Part shown: piece after piece, positions 41,959 to 50,046 of the stretch
Position numbering within the stretch: position 1 is the first letter of the stretch
Layout: every line of letters begins with the position of its first letter
Source: Allobosea sp035944375
Lineage (GTDB): Bacteria; Pseudomonadota; Alphaproteobacteria; Rhizobiales; Beijerinckiaceae
DNA length: 64,000 bases
Reading direction: 5' to 3' (one strand)
Assembly (NCBI RefSeq): GCF_035944375.1
Contig: NZ_DASZBE010000037.1
Notes under the pieces: model-generated
Told to the model about the DNA's origin: nothing
What the model saw: the letters and a program-made list of their open reading frames with translations, nothing else
Database searches by the model: none
Made by a program: the position numbers and the translations under genes

Positions 41959-42843
41959 TCAGGGCTGGGCGAGGCGGTAGACCCGCCGCGCGGTGTGGCT
42001 GAAGATGCGATCGGCGGCGTCTGGCGGCACGGCGGCGCGATGGGCGCCGATCAGGTCCGCATAAGTCGTCCAGAGCTTCTCGATCGGGAAATTGGACCCG
42101 AACAGGCAGCGCTCCGCGCCGAACAGCGTGAGCGTCTCCGTCGCGACGAAAGCGACATGCGCGGGGTCGTTCCGACGCAGGAAGGTACCGAGTCCCGAGA
42201 GCTTGCTGACGATGTTGGGCTGGCCGGCGAGCGCGCGCATGCCGTCCCGCCACTGCTCGATGCCGTCCGGCGAGAGGTTCTCCAGCATCCCGGCGTGTTG
42301 CAGCACGAAGGTCACATTCGGGCAGGAGAAGGCGAGTTCGGCCGCGCCGGCCATTTGCGGGGCGAAGACCTGAAGGTCGAAGCTGAAGCCGTAATCCGCA
42401 AGCCGCGCGACATTGGCCTGCAGTCGCGGGTCGCGGCAGAGATCGGGTCCGCTGGCGAAGCGGTAGAGCGGGTTCTCGTGCCAGTGCAGTTGCATCCGCA
42501 CGCCGCGCACCCGCGGATTCCGAGCCAGCGCATCGAGTTGCGGCCGGACGTCCTCAGCCAGCATGTCGGCATAGGCGACGATGGCGATCGGGAAACCGGA
42601 CTCATCGGAGGCCCGGGACACGAAGGCGACCTCGTCGAGATGGCGCGCCGGTGCCCAGTTCGCCTGGACATAGACGGCCTCGGTGACGCCGCAAGGCCGG
42701 CAATCCGCGAGATACTCCGCAACCGGATAGTCGCGTCGGATCGGCTCATAGGGGCCGAAGATGCGCGGCTGCATCGGACCGACGAGCCAGGGCAGATCGG
42801 CCTGGCGCCAGATATGGAAATGCGAATCGACGATTCCGGTCAT
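41959..42843 (-). CDS. Amidohydrolase (TIM-barrel, 2-pyrone-4,6-dicarboxylate-lactonase-like)
   Basis: A 294-residue Amidohydro_2 family protein. The metal-binding HxH is visible at the N-terminus (VDSHFHIW, His8 and His10), and conserved C-terminal Asp/Asn residues lie in CLFGSNFPIEK. Members hydrolyse lactones or decarboxylate aromatic or cyclic acids in catabolic pathways. It overlaps the VWA gene by four bases and lies 13 bp before the MBL gene. Confidence 0.88.
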   Translation of the reverse strand: MTGIVDSHFHIWRQADLPWLVGPMQPRIFGPYEPIRRDYPVAEYLADCRPCGVTEAVYVQANWAPARHLDEVAFVSRASDESGFPIAIVAYADMLAEDVRPQLDALARNPRVRGVRMQLHWHENPLYRFASGPDLCRDPRLQANVARLADYGFSFDLQVFAPQMAGAAELAFSCPNVTFVLQHAGMLENLSPDGIEQWRDGMRALAGQPNIVSKLSGLGTFLRRNDPAHVAFVATETLTLFGAERCLFGSNFPIEKLWTTYADLIGAHRAAVPPDAADRIFSHTARRVYRLAQP

Positions 42844-43952
42844 GCCGCGGCCGAGCCTCCGAGCGAAAGGATGTGCCGGCAGATCCGCGCCGTGCTGGCG
42901 CCGTTGCCGAGGCTGGCGAGTTGGGGCGCGATCAGGCGCAGCGCCTCGGTCTCGGGCCGATAGCCGGGGTCGATCGCGAGCGGCGTCAGCCAGTCGATGC
43001 GATGCGCGCGTGCCGCAAGCCGGTCCACGGCCGCGACCAGCGCCGCGGGATCGCCGCGCTCCAGCCCGTCCGACAGCACCACGACGGCGGCGCCGCGCGC
43101 GTAGGACGCGAAGCGCGGCACGGCGAGGAAGGCCTGCAGCGCATCGCCGATGCGGGTGCCGCCATCCCAGTCGGCCACCAGCCCCGACGCTTCCGTCAGT
43201 GCCTGTTCGCGGCGCCGACGGCGCAGCGCCCGCGTCACCCGCGTCAGCCTCGTGCCGAAGGTGAAGACCTCGACGCGCGGGGTCGCCTGCACGATCGCAT
43301 GCGCCAAAGCGAGATTGGCGTCGCTGCGCTGCTTCATCGAGCCCGAAACGTCGATCAGCAGCAGGATCGGGCGTGGCCGGGTGACGCGCCTGAGCTTCTT
43401 CAGGCTCATCACCTCGCCATCATGGCGGATCGCGGCGCGCAGGCTGCGGGCGAGATCGACGCTCGCCCCCCGCCGGGCGCCGCGATGGCGATAGCCGCGG
43501 CGGCGGGGCAGGGCGGCCGGGAGCGCCCGCGCGAAGCGGCGCAGGGTTTCGGCTTCGTCGAGCGGCTTCAGTACCCGGACCGACAGGGCCTCCGCCCCGG
43601 TGGCAGCCTGACCGGTCTCGTTGACCTCTTCGCCGACCAGGATTTCGCGCGAGCCGGAATCCTCCTGCACCGCCATCTCCTCGTCTGGCGCGAAATCCTC
43701 GTCGCCGGGCTCTGCGATGGCGCCGAGGAAATGCAGGTCGAACAGCGCGTCGAACAGCTCGCGCTGCTCGGGATGGGGCGCGAGCGTCGCCACCGCAGCC
43801 TTGCGGATGTGCTCGATGCTGCGCGGCCCGAGCAGCTCGACCGCCATCAGGAAGCTCGTCGTCTGCTCCGGCGCGACCGAGAAGCCATGCCCGCGCAGCA
43901 GCGTAGGGAAGGCGACGAACAGGCGTGCAGCGGCGGGGAGCGGGGCGATCAT
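42840..43952 (-). CDS. VWA-domain protein, CoxE-like maturation factor
   Basis: A 370-residue protein. The N-terminal ~180 residues are helical and charged, and the C-terminal von Willebrand A domain has the MIDAS motif LLIDVSGSMKQRSD and a downstream DWDGGTRIGDAL. In cox-type clusters CoxE works with the CoxD AAA+ ATPase to mature the molybdenum active site of the hydroxylase. The MoxR-type gene lies just upstream beyond a palindromic repeat, and the Mo-hydroxylase genes follow in order, supporting this role. Confidence 0.88.
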   Translation of the reverse strand: MIAPLPAAARLFVAFPTLLRGHGFSVAPEQTTSFLMAVELLGPRSIEHIRKAAVATLAPHPEQRELFDALFDLHFLGAIAEPGDEDFAPDEEMAVQEDSGSREILVGEEVNETGQAATGAEALSVRVLKPLDEAETLRRFARALPAALPRRRGYRHRGARRGASVDLARSLRAAIRHDGEVMSLKKLRRVTRPRPILLLIDVSGSMKQRSDANLALAHAIVQATPRVEVFTFGTRLTRVTRALRRRRREQALTEASGLVADWDGGTRIGDALQAFLAVPRFASYARGAAVVVLSDGLERGDPAALVAAVDRLAARAHRIDWLTPLAIDPGYRPETEALRLIAPQLASLGNGASTARICRHILSLGGSAAA

Positions 43953-43979
43953 GGCCGCCCCTCCGACAGACCCTCAGCC

Positions 43980-44086
43980 CTCATCCTGAGGAGCCGCGCC
44001 AGCGGCGTCTCGAAGGATGCTCCAGTCATCTCGGGAGCCTTCTGAACCATCCTTCGAGACGCGCCTGCGGCGCTCCTCAGGATGAG
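43980..44086. repeat. 107-bp palindromic intergenic element (CTCATCCTGAGGAGC type)
   Basis: Terminal 15-bp perfect inverted repeats CTCATCCTGAGGAGC / GCTCCTCAGGATGAG (43980-43994 and 44072-44086) bound the element. Internal complementary GCGTCTCGAAGGAT / ATCCTTCGAGACGC gives a long cruciform. Such elements are widespread in Hyphomicrobiales. It is inserted between the MoxR and VWA genes of an otherwise tight operon. Confidence 0.8.
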
Positions 44087-44109
44087 AGCTGAGTTAGGGG
44101 ATAACCGTT

Positions 44110-44994
44110 TCATGCCGCCAGCCCCGGGATGAGCAACGGCAGGCGGGGGCGCAGATGGACGAAATCCTCCTCGTCCTTGATCGCGGCGCCCAGCGAGCGG
44201 CGGAAGGCCTCGGGCCAGGGCGCGCCGGCCCGGGCGAGCGCGGTCGCGGCCTCCGCCCAGTCGACGGCTTCCGCCACGCCCGGCGGCTTGGCCAGCGGCT
44301 CCTGCCGCAGGAGCCCGATCGCATGAACGACCGCGCGCGCCGTCCCTTCCGCGACGGCCGATGAGCGCATCATGATGATCTGCGCTTCCCGCTCGGGCTC
44401 GGGATAGGCAATGTAGTGGTAGACGCAGCGGCGCCGCAGCGCCTCGTGCAGCTCGCGGGTGCGGTTCGAGGTCAGCACCACGACCGGCCGCTCGGCAGCA
44501 CGCAAGGTCCCGCGCTCGGGGATCGAGATCGAGAAATCGGAAAGGAATTCGAGCAGGAAGGCCTCGAATTCATGGTCCGAGCGGTCGATCTCGTCGATCA
44601 GCAGCACGGTCGACTCCGGCCGGCGCAGCGCCGTCAGCATCGGCCGCTCGATCAGGAAATCGTCGCGGTAGATGTCGAGCGTCTCGCCCTCCCGCGCCTG
44701 GCGGATCGCCAGCATCTGGCGCGGATAGTTCCATTCGTAGAGCGCGGCCGAGGCGTCGATGCCCTCGAAGCATTGCAGCCGGATCAGCTGGCGCCCGAGG
44801 ATGCCGGCGATCGCCTTGGCGGCCTCGGTCTTGCCAACGCCGGGCGCGCCCTCGAGCAGCAGCGGCTTGCCGAGCGCCAGCGCGAGATAGCCGGCGGTGG
44901 CGATGCCGTCATCGGCGAGATACATCGCGCCCGTGAGGGCCTGGGCAAGGTCCTCGGGGCTCGAGATTCCGGCGACGGTGGTGCGCAGCGCCAT
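44110..44994 (-). CDS. MoxR-family AAA+ ATPase, CoxD-like
   Basis: A 294-residue AAA+ protein with Walker A GAPGVGKT (residues 49-56), Walker B VLLIDEIDRSD and sensor-1 VLTSNRTREL. MoxR ATPases team with VWA proteins as chaperones that insert metal cofactors. Here it is 4 bp downstream of the hydroxylase large-subunit C-terminal gene, matching CoxD. It is expected to be cytoplasmic. Confidence 0.9.
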   Translation of the reverse strand: MALRTTVAGISSPEDLAQALTGAMYLADDGIATAGYLALALGKPLLLEGAPGVGKTEAAKAIAGILGRQLIRLQCFEGIDASAALYEWNYPRQMLAIRQAREGETLDIYRDDFLIERPMLTALRRPESTVLLIDEIDRSDHEFEAFLLEFLSDFSISIPERGTLRAAERPVVVLTSNRTRELHEALRRRCVYHYIAYPEPEREAQIIMMRSSAVAEGTARAVVHAIGLLRQEPLAKPPGVAEAVDWAEAATALARAGAPWPEAFRRSLGAAIKDEEDFVHLRPRLPLLIPGLAA

Positions 44995-44998
44995 GCGA

Positions 44999-46042
44999 TC
45001 ACCGCCAGTTCACGGGGCCGCCCCGGCGCGGGCCGGGCTTGACCCCGCCATTGGCCTTGAGGCCGCGCAGGATCTTCTCGGGCGTGATCGGCAGCTCGTC
45101 GACGCGCACGCCGACCGCGTTGTAGACGGCGTTGGCGATCGCCGGCAGGACCGGATTGGCGCACATCTCGCCGGGCCCCTTGCCGCCATAGGGTCCGTCC
45201 GGCGCCGGGCGCTCCAGCACCGTGACATGATAGGGTGCGATCTCGCCCGGCCCCGGCATCAGATACTCGTTGAAGTCGCGCGGGCCATGGGCGGTGTCGG
45301 GATAATAGGGCTCGGGCGTCTCGTAGAGCGCGTGGCTCATGCCCATCCAGGCCCCGCCGACGAGCTGCTGCTCGACCATGCGGGGATTGATCACCCGGCC
45401 GAGCTCATAGGCGCTGGTCATCCGGAGCACCTCGACCTCGCCGGTCTCGTCGTCGACGGCGACGTCGGCGACGAGGCAGGCATGGGCGAAGGCGGTGTTG
45501 GGGTTCATCTCGCCGGTCTCGGCATCGACGGCCGAGAGGGGGATCAGGAAGATGCCGCGCCCGGCGATGGTCTTGCCCTGCTTGAACTGCGCCGCCTGGG
45601 CGGTGGCCTTGACCGTGATCGAGCGCGAGGGCGCGCCGCGGACATGGATGTTGCCGCGCCCGTCGGTGACGAGGTCGCCGGCATCGACCTCCAATTCCTC
45701 TGCCGCCGCCTCCAGGAGCACGCCGCGCGCTTCGCGCGCCGCGACGATGATGGCGTTGCCCATGCGATGCGTGCCGCGCGAGGCAAAGGAGCCCATGTCA
45801 TGGGGGCCGGTGTCGCTGTCGGCGGTGTCGACATAGACGTCCTCGACGGGCACGCCGAGCGTCTCTGCCGCGATCTGCCGCGAGACCTGCTTCATGCCCT
45901 GGCCGAGATCGATCGCCGAGAGCGCGACGGTGAATTTGCCGTCGGGGTTTGAATGGATCAGCGCCTGACTCGGATCGCCGCCGAGATTCATGCCGATCGG
46001 ATAGTTGACGGACGCCATGCCGCGACCTTCGTGACGGGCCAT
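44999..46042 (-). CDS. Xanthine-dehydrogenase-family molybdopterin subunit, C-terminal half
   Basis: A 347-residue protein equivalent to the second molybdopterin-binding domain of the large subunit. It shows DLGQGM (Gln48), the GSFASRGTHRMGNA cofactor loop (84-97) and the catalytic Glu292 in KGPGEMC. ATG at 46042 follows the TGA of the upstream half by one base, so both are made from one message. Family large subunits are usually one ~770-residue chain; this half cannot be active alone and must assemble with the product of 46044-47813. Confidence 0.88.
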   Translation of the reverse strand: MARHEGRGMASVNYPIGMNLGGDPSQALIHSNPDGKFTVALSAIDLGQGMKQVSRQIAAETLGVPVEDVYVDTADSDTGPHDMGSFASRGTHRMGNAIIVAAREARGVLLEAAAEELEVDAGDLVTDGRGNIHVRGAPSRSITVKATAQAAQFKQGKTIAGRGIFLIPLSAVDAETGEMNPNTAFAHACLVADVAVDDETGEVEVLRMTSAYELGRVINPRMVEQQLVGGAWMGMSHALYETPEPYYPDTAHGPRDFNEYLMPGPGEIAPYHVTVLERPAPDGPYGGKGPGEMCANPVLPAIANAVYNAVGVRVDELPITPEKILRGLKANGGVKPGPRRGGPVNWR

Positions 46043-46043
46043 T

Positions 46044-47813
46044 TCAGCGCCTCCTGCCGAAGACGGACGAGAAGCGCACCGCGCCATGCTGGGTCTGGGC
46101 GGCGGGCGCCGGTGCGGGCGACGGCGGAGCCGGAGGCGGCTGATAGGGCGGGGGCTGCTGGCCGGCGACCGGTTGGTAGGGCGAGGGCTGCGGCGCATAG
46201 GCAGCCGGCGCCAAGGGCTGCGTTACCGGCTGCGTCGTGGGGCGCGCCGGCTCGTAGCGCGGCACCTGGGTCGGCGCGGCGCGTCCGTCGCGCGCGCCCT
46301 CCATCACCGGCTGCTTGCTCGGCGCGATGCGGGAGGTCCCTGCCGGCAGGGTCTGCGTCGGGCCCGAGTTGCGGCTGTCGGGCCGGCCGATCTGGCCGCG
46401 TGCATCGAGCACGGTGGCGGGGATCTGCCCGCGTTCGCCGGCCCCGCCGCCCACCAGGGACGACTGCTGCTTCCCCTGCTCGGAGATCGGCCAGTTCGCC
46501 TTCCCGGCCGCGACCTGGACGCATTCGATCAGCGCCGTGTTCGAGGCCTTGCGCCGATGCGGCTTCATGTCCCCGTCGCGATAGGCGTTGAGGATCCGGA
46601 ACTCCATCGGGTCCATGGCGGCGGCCTCGGCCAGCCGGTCCATCTGGACCTCCAGCGCGAAATCGACCGCCGTGATGCCGAAGCCGCGCATGGCGGTCGA
46701 GGGGCAGCGGTTGGTGTAGGCGACATGGACGTCGGAGGCGACGTTGGGGATCCAGTAGGGGCCGGGCAGATGCGCCGTGCACTTGATCGCGGCATAGCTG
46801 GAGAGCCGCGTATAGGCTCCGGCATCGAAATAGCTGCGGATGTAGCGGGCGACGATGCGCCCGTCGCGCATCAGCCCGTCCTTGATGTAGATGCGCTCGG
46901 CCCCGCGCGGCGAGCCGTAGAGCATCTCCTCCTCGCGATCGAGCACGAAGCGGACCGGGCGCCCCGTCACCATCGCGCCGAGCACGGCCAGCGGCTCGGT
47001 CAGCGAGTCGACCTTCCCGCCGAAGCCGCCGCCGACCGTGCCGCCGATGAAATGCAGGCGGTTGGACTCGACCGCGACGATCTTCGCGGTGGTGCCGAGC
47101 GCGAAGAACAGACCCTGCGCGCAGGAATGGACGACGAAGCGGCCGTTCTGCTCGGGCGCCGCGATCGAGCCGTTGGTCTCCGTCGGCGCATGCTCGATCG
47201 GCGACATCTGGTAGCGGTGCTCCAGCACGATGTCGGCGCCGGCAAAGGCGCGCTCGACATCGCCGAAGCGCAGCTTCTGATGGTCGAAGCGCTCGTGATA
47301 CTCGAAGTAATTGGCGGGATAGGTCTCGTTGACGACCGGCGCGCCGGGCTTCAGCGCCTCCTCGACATCGAACACGGCGGGCATCGGCTCATAGTCGATC
47401 CGGACCAGCGTCTTGGCCGCCAGCGCCTGCGCCTCGCTCTCGGCGATGATCGCGACGACCGGTTCGCCGACATAGTGCACCTTGTCGACCGCCAGCGAGG
47501 GCTCGTCGTCCTTGCCGAAATTGATCAGGCTGAGCAGCGTGTTCTTGTTCACGGGCACGTCGGCCGCGCGCAGCACGCGCTTCACGCCCGGTGCGCGCGC
47601 CGCGGCCGAAACGTCGATCGAACGGATGCGCGCGCTGGCATGGGGGCTGCGCACCACCTTGAGATGCAGCATCCCATCGAAGGCGTGATCGTCGAAATAG
47701 CGCGTCAGCCCGGTGACATGGCCGGGCATGTCCTGACGCTGGATGCCCTTGCCGACGACGTTGAGGTTGTCGTCGCGCTCGTCGGCGAAGAGGTCCTTGC
47801 GCATTTCCAGCAT
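46044..47813 (-). CDS. Xanthine-dehydrogenase-family molybdopterin subunit, N-terminal half with Pro/Gln-rich tail
   Basis: A 589-residue protein. Residues 1-440 match the aldehyde-oxidase/xanthine-dehydrogenase a/b domain and the first molybdopterin domain, with GGGFGG (261-266) and the substrate-pocket AMRGFG (374-379). The AMRGFG motif excludes CO dehydrogenase, which needs AYxCSFR. From residue ~445 to the end the chain turns into a Pro/Gln/Ala-rich, probably disordered tail and stops before the second molybdopterin domain, which is encoded separately downstream. The ATG at 47813 starts MLEMRKD. Confidence 0.88.
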   Translation of the reverse strand: MLEMRKDLFADERDDNLNVVGKGIQRQDMPGHVTGLTRYFDDHAFDGMLHLKVVRSPHASARIRSIDVSAAARAPGVKRVLRAADVPVNKNTLLSLINFGKDDEPSLAVDKVHYVGEPVVAIIAESEAQALAAKTLVRIDYEPMPAVFDVEEALKPGAPVVNETYPANYFEYHERFDHQKLRFGDVERAFAGADIVLEHRYQMSPIEHAPTETNGSIAAPEQNGRFVVHSCAQGLFFALGTTAKIVAVESNRLHFIGGTVGGGFGGKVDSLTEPLAVLGAMVTGRPVRFVLDREEEMLYGSPRGAERIYIKDGLMRDGRIVARYIRSYFDAGAYTRLSSYAAIKCTAHLPGPYWIPNVASDVHVAYTNRCPSTAMRGFGITAVDFALEVQMDRLAEAAAMDPMEFRILNAYRDGDMKPHRRKASNTALIECVQVAAGKANWPISEQGKQQSSLVGGGAGERGQIPATVLDARGQIGRPDSRNSGPTQTLPAGTSRIAPSKQPVMEGARDGRAAPTQVPRYEPARPTTQPVTQPLAPAAYAPQPSPYQPVAGQQPPPYQPPPAPPSPAPAPAAQTQHGAVRFSSVFGRRR

Positions 47814-47824
47814 GTCGGCCTCCC

Positions 47825-48307
47825 TCAGGCGCGGCGCAGGCCGGGCGAACCGGCGGCGGCGAGGATCGCCGCGACGATAGGCTCGTAGCCGGTGCAGCGG
47901 CAGATGTTGCCGCTGATGGCTTCGATGACCTCGTCGCGGGTGGGGTTGGGGTTTGTGTCGAGCAGGGCTCGCGCCGCCGTCAGCATGCCCGGCGTGCAGA
48001 ACCCGCACTGGGCGGCGAAATGCTCCATGAACTGCGCCTGCAGCGGGTGCAGCTCGGGTCCATCAGCCATGCCCGAGGCCGTCTCGACCTGGCGGCCCTC
48101 GCAGGCGACCGAGAGGGTCAGGCAGGAGAGATGCGGCTCGCCGTCGATCAGCACGGTGCAGACGCCGCAGGCTCCCTGGCCGCAGCCATATTTCGGGGCG
48201 AAGTCGCCGAGGCTCCGGCGCAGCGTGTTGAGGAGCGTCTCCGGCGCATCGACGAAGGCGGCGCGGTCGGTGCCGTTGAGGCGGAACTGGACAGGGATCT
48301 TGGCCAT
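47825..48307 (-). CDS. [2Fe-2S] small subunit of the Mo-hydroxylase
   Basis: A 160-residue CoxS/XdhC-type iron-sulfur protein. The plant-type cluster ligands are Cys42, Cys47, Cys50 and Cys62 (YGCGQGACGVC and LSC). The second, helical-domain cluster uses Cys101, Cys104, Cys136 and Cys138 (CGFCTPG and CRC). It passes electrons from the molybdenum centre to the FAD subunit. It lies 11 bp upstream of the large-subunit gene. Confidence 0.94.
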   Translation of the reverse strand: MAKIPVQFRLNGTDRAAFVDAPETLLNTLRRSLGDFAPKYGCGQGACGVCTVLIDGEPHLSCLTLSVACEGRQVETASGMADGPELHPLQAQFMEHFAAQCGFCTPGMLTAARALLDTNPNPTRDEVIEAISGNICRCTGYEPIVAAILAAAGSPGLRRA

Positions 48308-48317
48308 GGCGCGCTCC

Positions 48318-49139
48318 TCAGCGGGGCTCGCCGGCGAGCAGCCGGCCGAGATGGACGGGCAACACCTCGCGGCGATACCACTCGCTGGCGATCGCATCGG
48401 TGGCGGGACGGCAGCCTTCGAGCGCGGCCTGTTTGGCGGCGGCGATGGCGGTGGCATCGAGCGCCTTGCCCTCCAGCGCCCGCTCGACGCCGCGCGCGCG
48501 GATCGGCGTTGGCGCCATCGCGCCATAGGCCACCCGCGCCTGGCTGACGCGCCCGCCCGCCAGCGGCAGATGGGCGGCGATCGACAGCACCGAAATCCCC
48601 TTCGGCTTGACCCGGCTGATCTTGCGGAAGTGGAAATCGCCGGGGCTGGCGGGTCGCGGGAACTGGATGGCGGCGACCAGCGCCGGCCCCATGCGCTCGC
48701 GGGCCGCCAGGAACTCCTCCAGCGGCGTCGCCCGCCCGCTGCCGAAGCCGGACTGCACCACCACCTGCGCATCGAGCGCCAGCAGCGCCACGGTGAAATC
48801 GCCGTAAGGAGCGGGCGCGAAGAGATTGCCGCCGACGCTCGCCATGTTGCGCACGGCAGGGCCGCCGATGGCCCGCGCAGGCGCATGCAGGAAGGCCAGC
48901 TCGCGGCTGGCCAGGATCTGGCCCATCGTGACCCCGCCGCCGAGCTCGATGCGGGCCCCATGGGCCTCGATCCGCCGGAAGGCCGGGTCGGTGACGCGCA
49001 GCAGCGTGCCCTCGGTCAGCCGGCCCTCATTGACGTCGCGCATCACCAGCGTGCCGCCGCCGATCAGAACCGCCTGCCGGTCTCCGGACAGGATGCCGGC
49101 GGCTTCCGACAGCGTCGCGCAGCTTCTCACAGCGAGCAT
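48318..49139 (-). CDS. FAD-binding medium subunit of the Mo-hydroxylase
   Basis: A 273-residue CoxM/XdhB-type flavoprotein with two FAD-contact segments: IGGGTLVMRD near residue 26, and GGPAVRNMASVGGNL with its TxGGN-like SVGGN. It takes electrons from the 2Fe-2S subunit to an external acceptor. It lies one base after the SRPBCC gene and 10 bp before the 2Fe-2S gene. Confidence 0.93.
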   Translation of the reverse strand: MLAVRSCATLSEAAGILSGDRQAVLIGGGTLVMRDVNEGRLTEGTLLRVTDPAFRRIEAHGARIELGGGVTMGQILASRELAFLHAPARAIGGPAVRNMASVGGNLFAPAPYGDFTVALLALDAQVVVQSGFGSGRATPLEEFLAARERMGPALVAAIQFPRPASPGDFHFRKISRVKPKGISVLSIAAHLPLAGGRVSQARVAYGAMAPTPIRARGVERALEGKALDATAIAAAKQAALEGCRPATDAIASEWYRREVLPVHLGRLLAGEPR

Positions 49140-49140
49140 G

Positions 49141-49593
49141 TCAGACCGCCTCCCGCGCCAGTTCGGGCAGGCGGCGCACCGCCTCGATGCCGTTGGTGTA
49201 GACCTCGTCGCCGACGATGCGGGCGAGCTCCGCCTCGCGGCCGCGGGGCGTGGTGAAGCGGCTCTCCCAGTGCCAGAAGGCGCGGTTGCCGTCGGTCACC
49301 GGCAGCAGCCGGACATGGGCGACATAGTTGAAGAGCGGGATCGGCGTATCCAGCAGGCAGTAGCTGAAGGTCATTTCGAGGTCCGACAGCGTGAGGAGCT
49401 GCTCGCGCAATTCGCTGCCGTCCTGCAGCCAGAAGCGGCGCACGCAGCCGATCCGGTCGGACGGGTGGCCGCGCTCGATTTCGCTACGGGCGACGATCGG
49501 GTGCCAGCGGTCATGGCCGTTGAAGTCGCGCAGCACCGACCAGAGCAGGTCGACCGGCGCGTCGATGATCGTGCTGCGGACGACGTGAGGCAT
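49141..49593 (-). CDS. SRPBCC-fold protein (CoxG/polyketide-cyclase-like), second copy
   Basis: A 150-residue START/SRPBCC protein with the helix-grip fold, recognisable from DAPVDLLWSVLRDFNGHDRWHP and the Gly-rich start of the barrel. In cox clusters CoxG is of this fold and is linked to membrane recruitment of the hydroxylase; other members bind hydrophobic ligands. It is a diverged tandem duplicate of the gene at 49597-50034, three bases away. Confidence 0.85.
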   Translation of the reverse strand: MPHVVRSTIIDAPVDLLWSVLRDFNGHDRWHPIVARSEIERGHPSDRIGCVRRFWLQDGSELREQLLTLSDLEMTFSYCLLDTPIPLFNYVAHVRLLPVTDGNRAFWHWESRFTTPRGREAELARIVGDEVYTNGIEAVRRLPELAREAV

Positions 49594-49596
49594 GCC

Positions 49597-50034
49597 TCAT
49601 CCCCCGAATGCGCGCTTGAGGGCGTCGAAACCGCCCTGAAAGACGTTGGTGCCGATGCCTTCGACCAGTTCCGCCTCGCGCTCCGGCGCGCAGTCGAAAT
49701 CGGCCGACCATTCGATGAAGGTGCGCTCCTGGTCGGTGATCGGCGTCAGCCGCAGCGTCGCGACGTAGTTTGTCAGCGGCATTGGCGAATCCAGGATCGA
49801 ATAGGTGCAGAACATGTCGTAGTCGGAGAGCCCGAGCAGCTGCTCGCGCAGCCGGTCGCCGCTGCGCAGCGAGAACGCGCGGATGCAGCCGACCTTGTCG
49901 GCGGGCTCGCCATTCTCGATCCGGCTTTCGGCGATGCGCGGATGCCAGTTCGGCAGGCCGTTGAAATCGCGAACGCGGGCCCAGACCTTGGCGGCGGGGG
50001 CGGAGATGACGCTGGAGACGTAGACGCGGGCCAT
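49597..50034 (-). CDS. SRPBCC-fold protein (CoxG/polyketide-cyclase-like), first copy
   Basis: A 145-residue paralogue of the following gene: SAPAAKVWARVRDFNGLPNWHP aligns with its partner, and both share a DFNGxxxWHP motif and the LREQLLxLSD strand. It lies 12 bp after the flotillin stop. A heterodimer or two ligand-binding proteins of different specificity are equally possible. Confidence 0.85.
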   Translation of the reverse strand: MARVYVSSVISAPAAKVWARVRDFNGLPNWHPRIAESRIENGEPADKVGCIRAFSLRSGDRLREQLLGLSDYDMFCTYSILDSPMPLTNYVATLRLTPITDQERTFIEWSADFDCAPEREAELVEGIGTNVFQGGFDALKRAFGG

Positions 50035-50046
50035 GATGCTGCAGCC

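Noticed and set aside
44999..47813. Interpreting the split Mo subunit as a plain pseudogene
   Set aside because: Both halves keep full-length domains, intact motifs and tight coupling (TGA, one base, ATG), and all partner genes are intact.
44999..49139. Carbon monoxide dehydrogenase (coxMSL)
   Set aside because: The large subunit has AMRGFG rather than the AYxCSFR active-site loop, so only the accessory-gene layout is cox-like.
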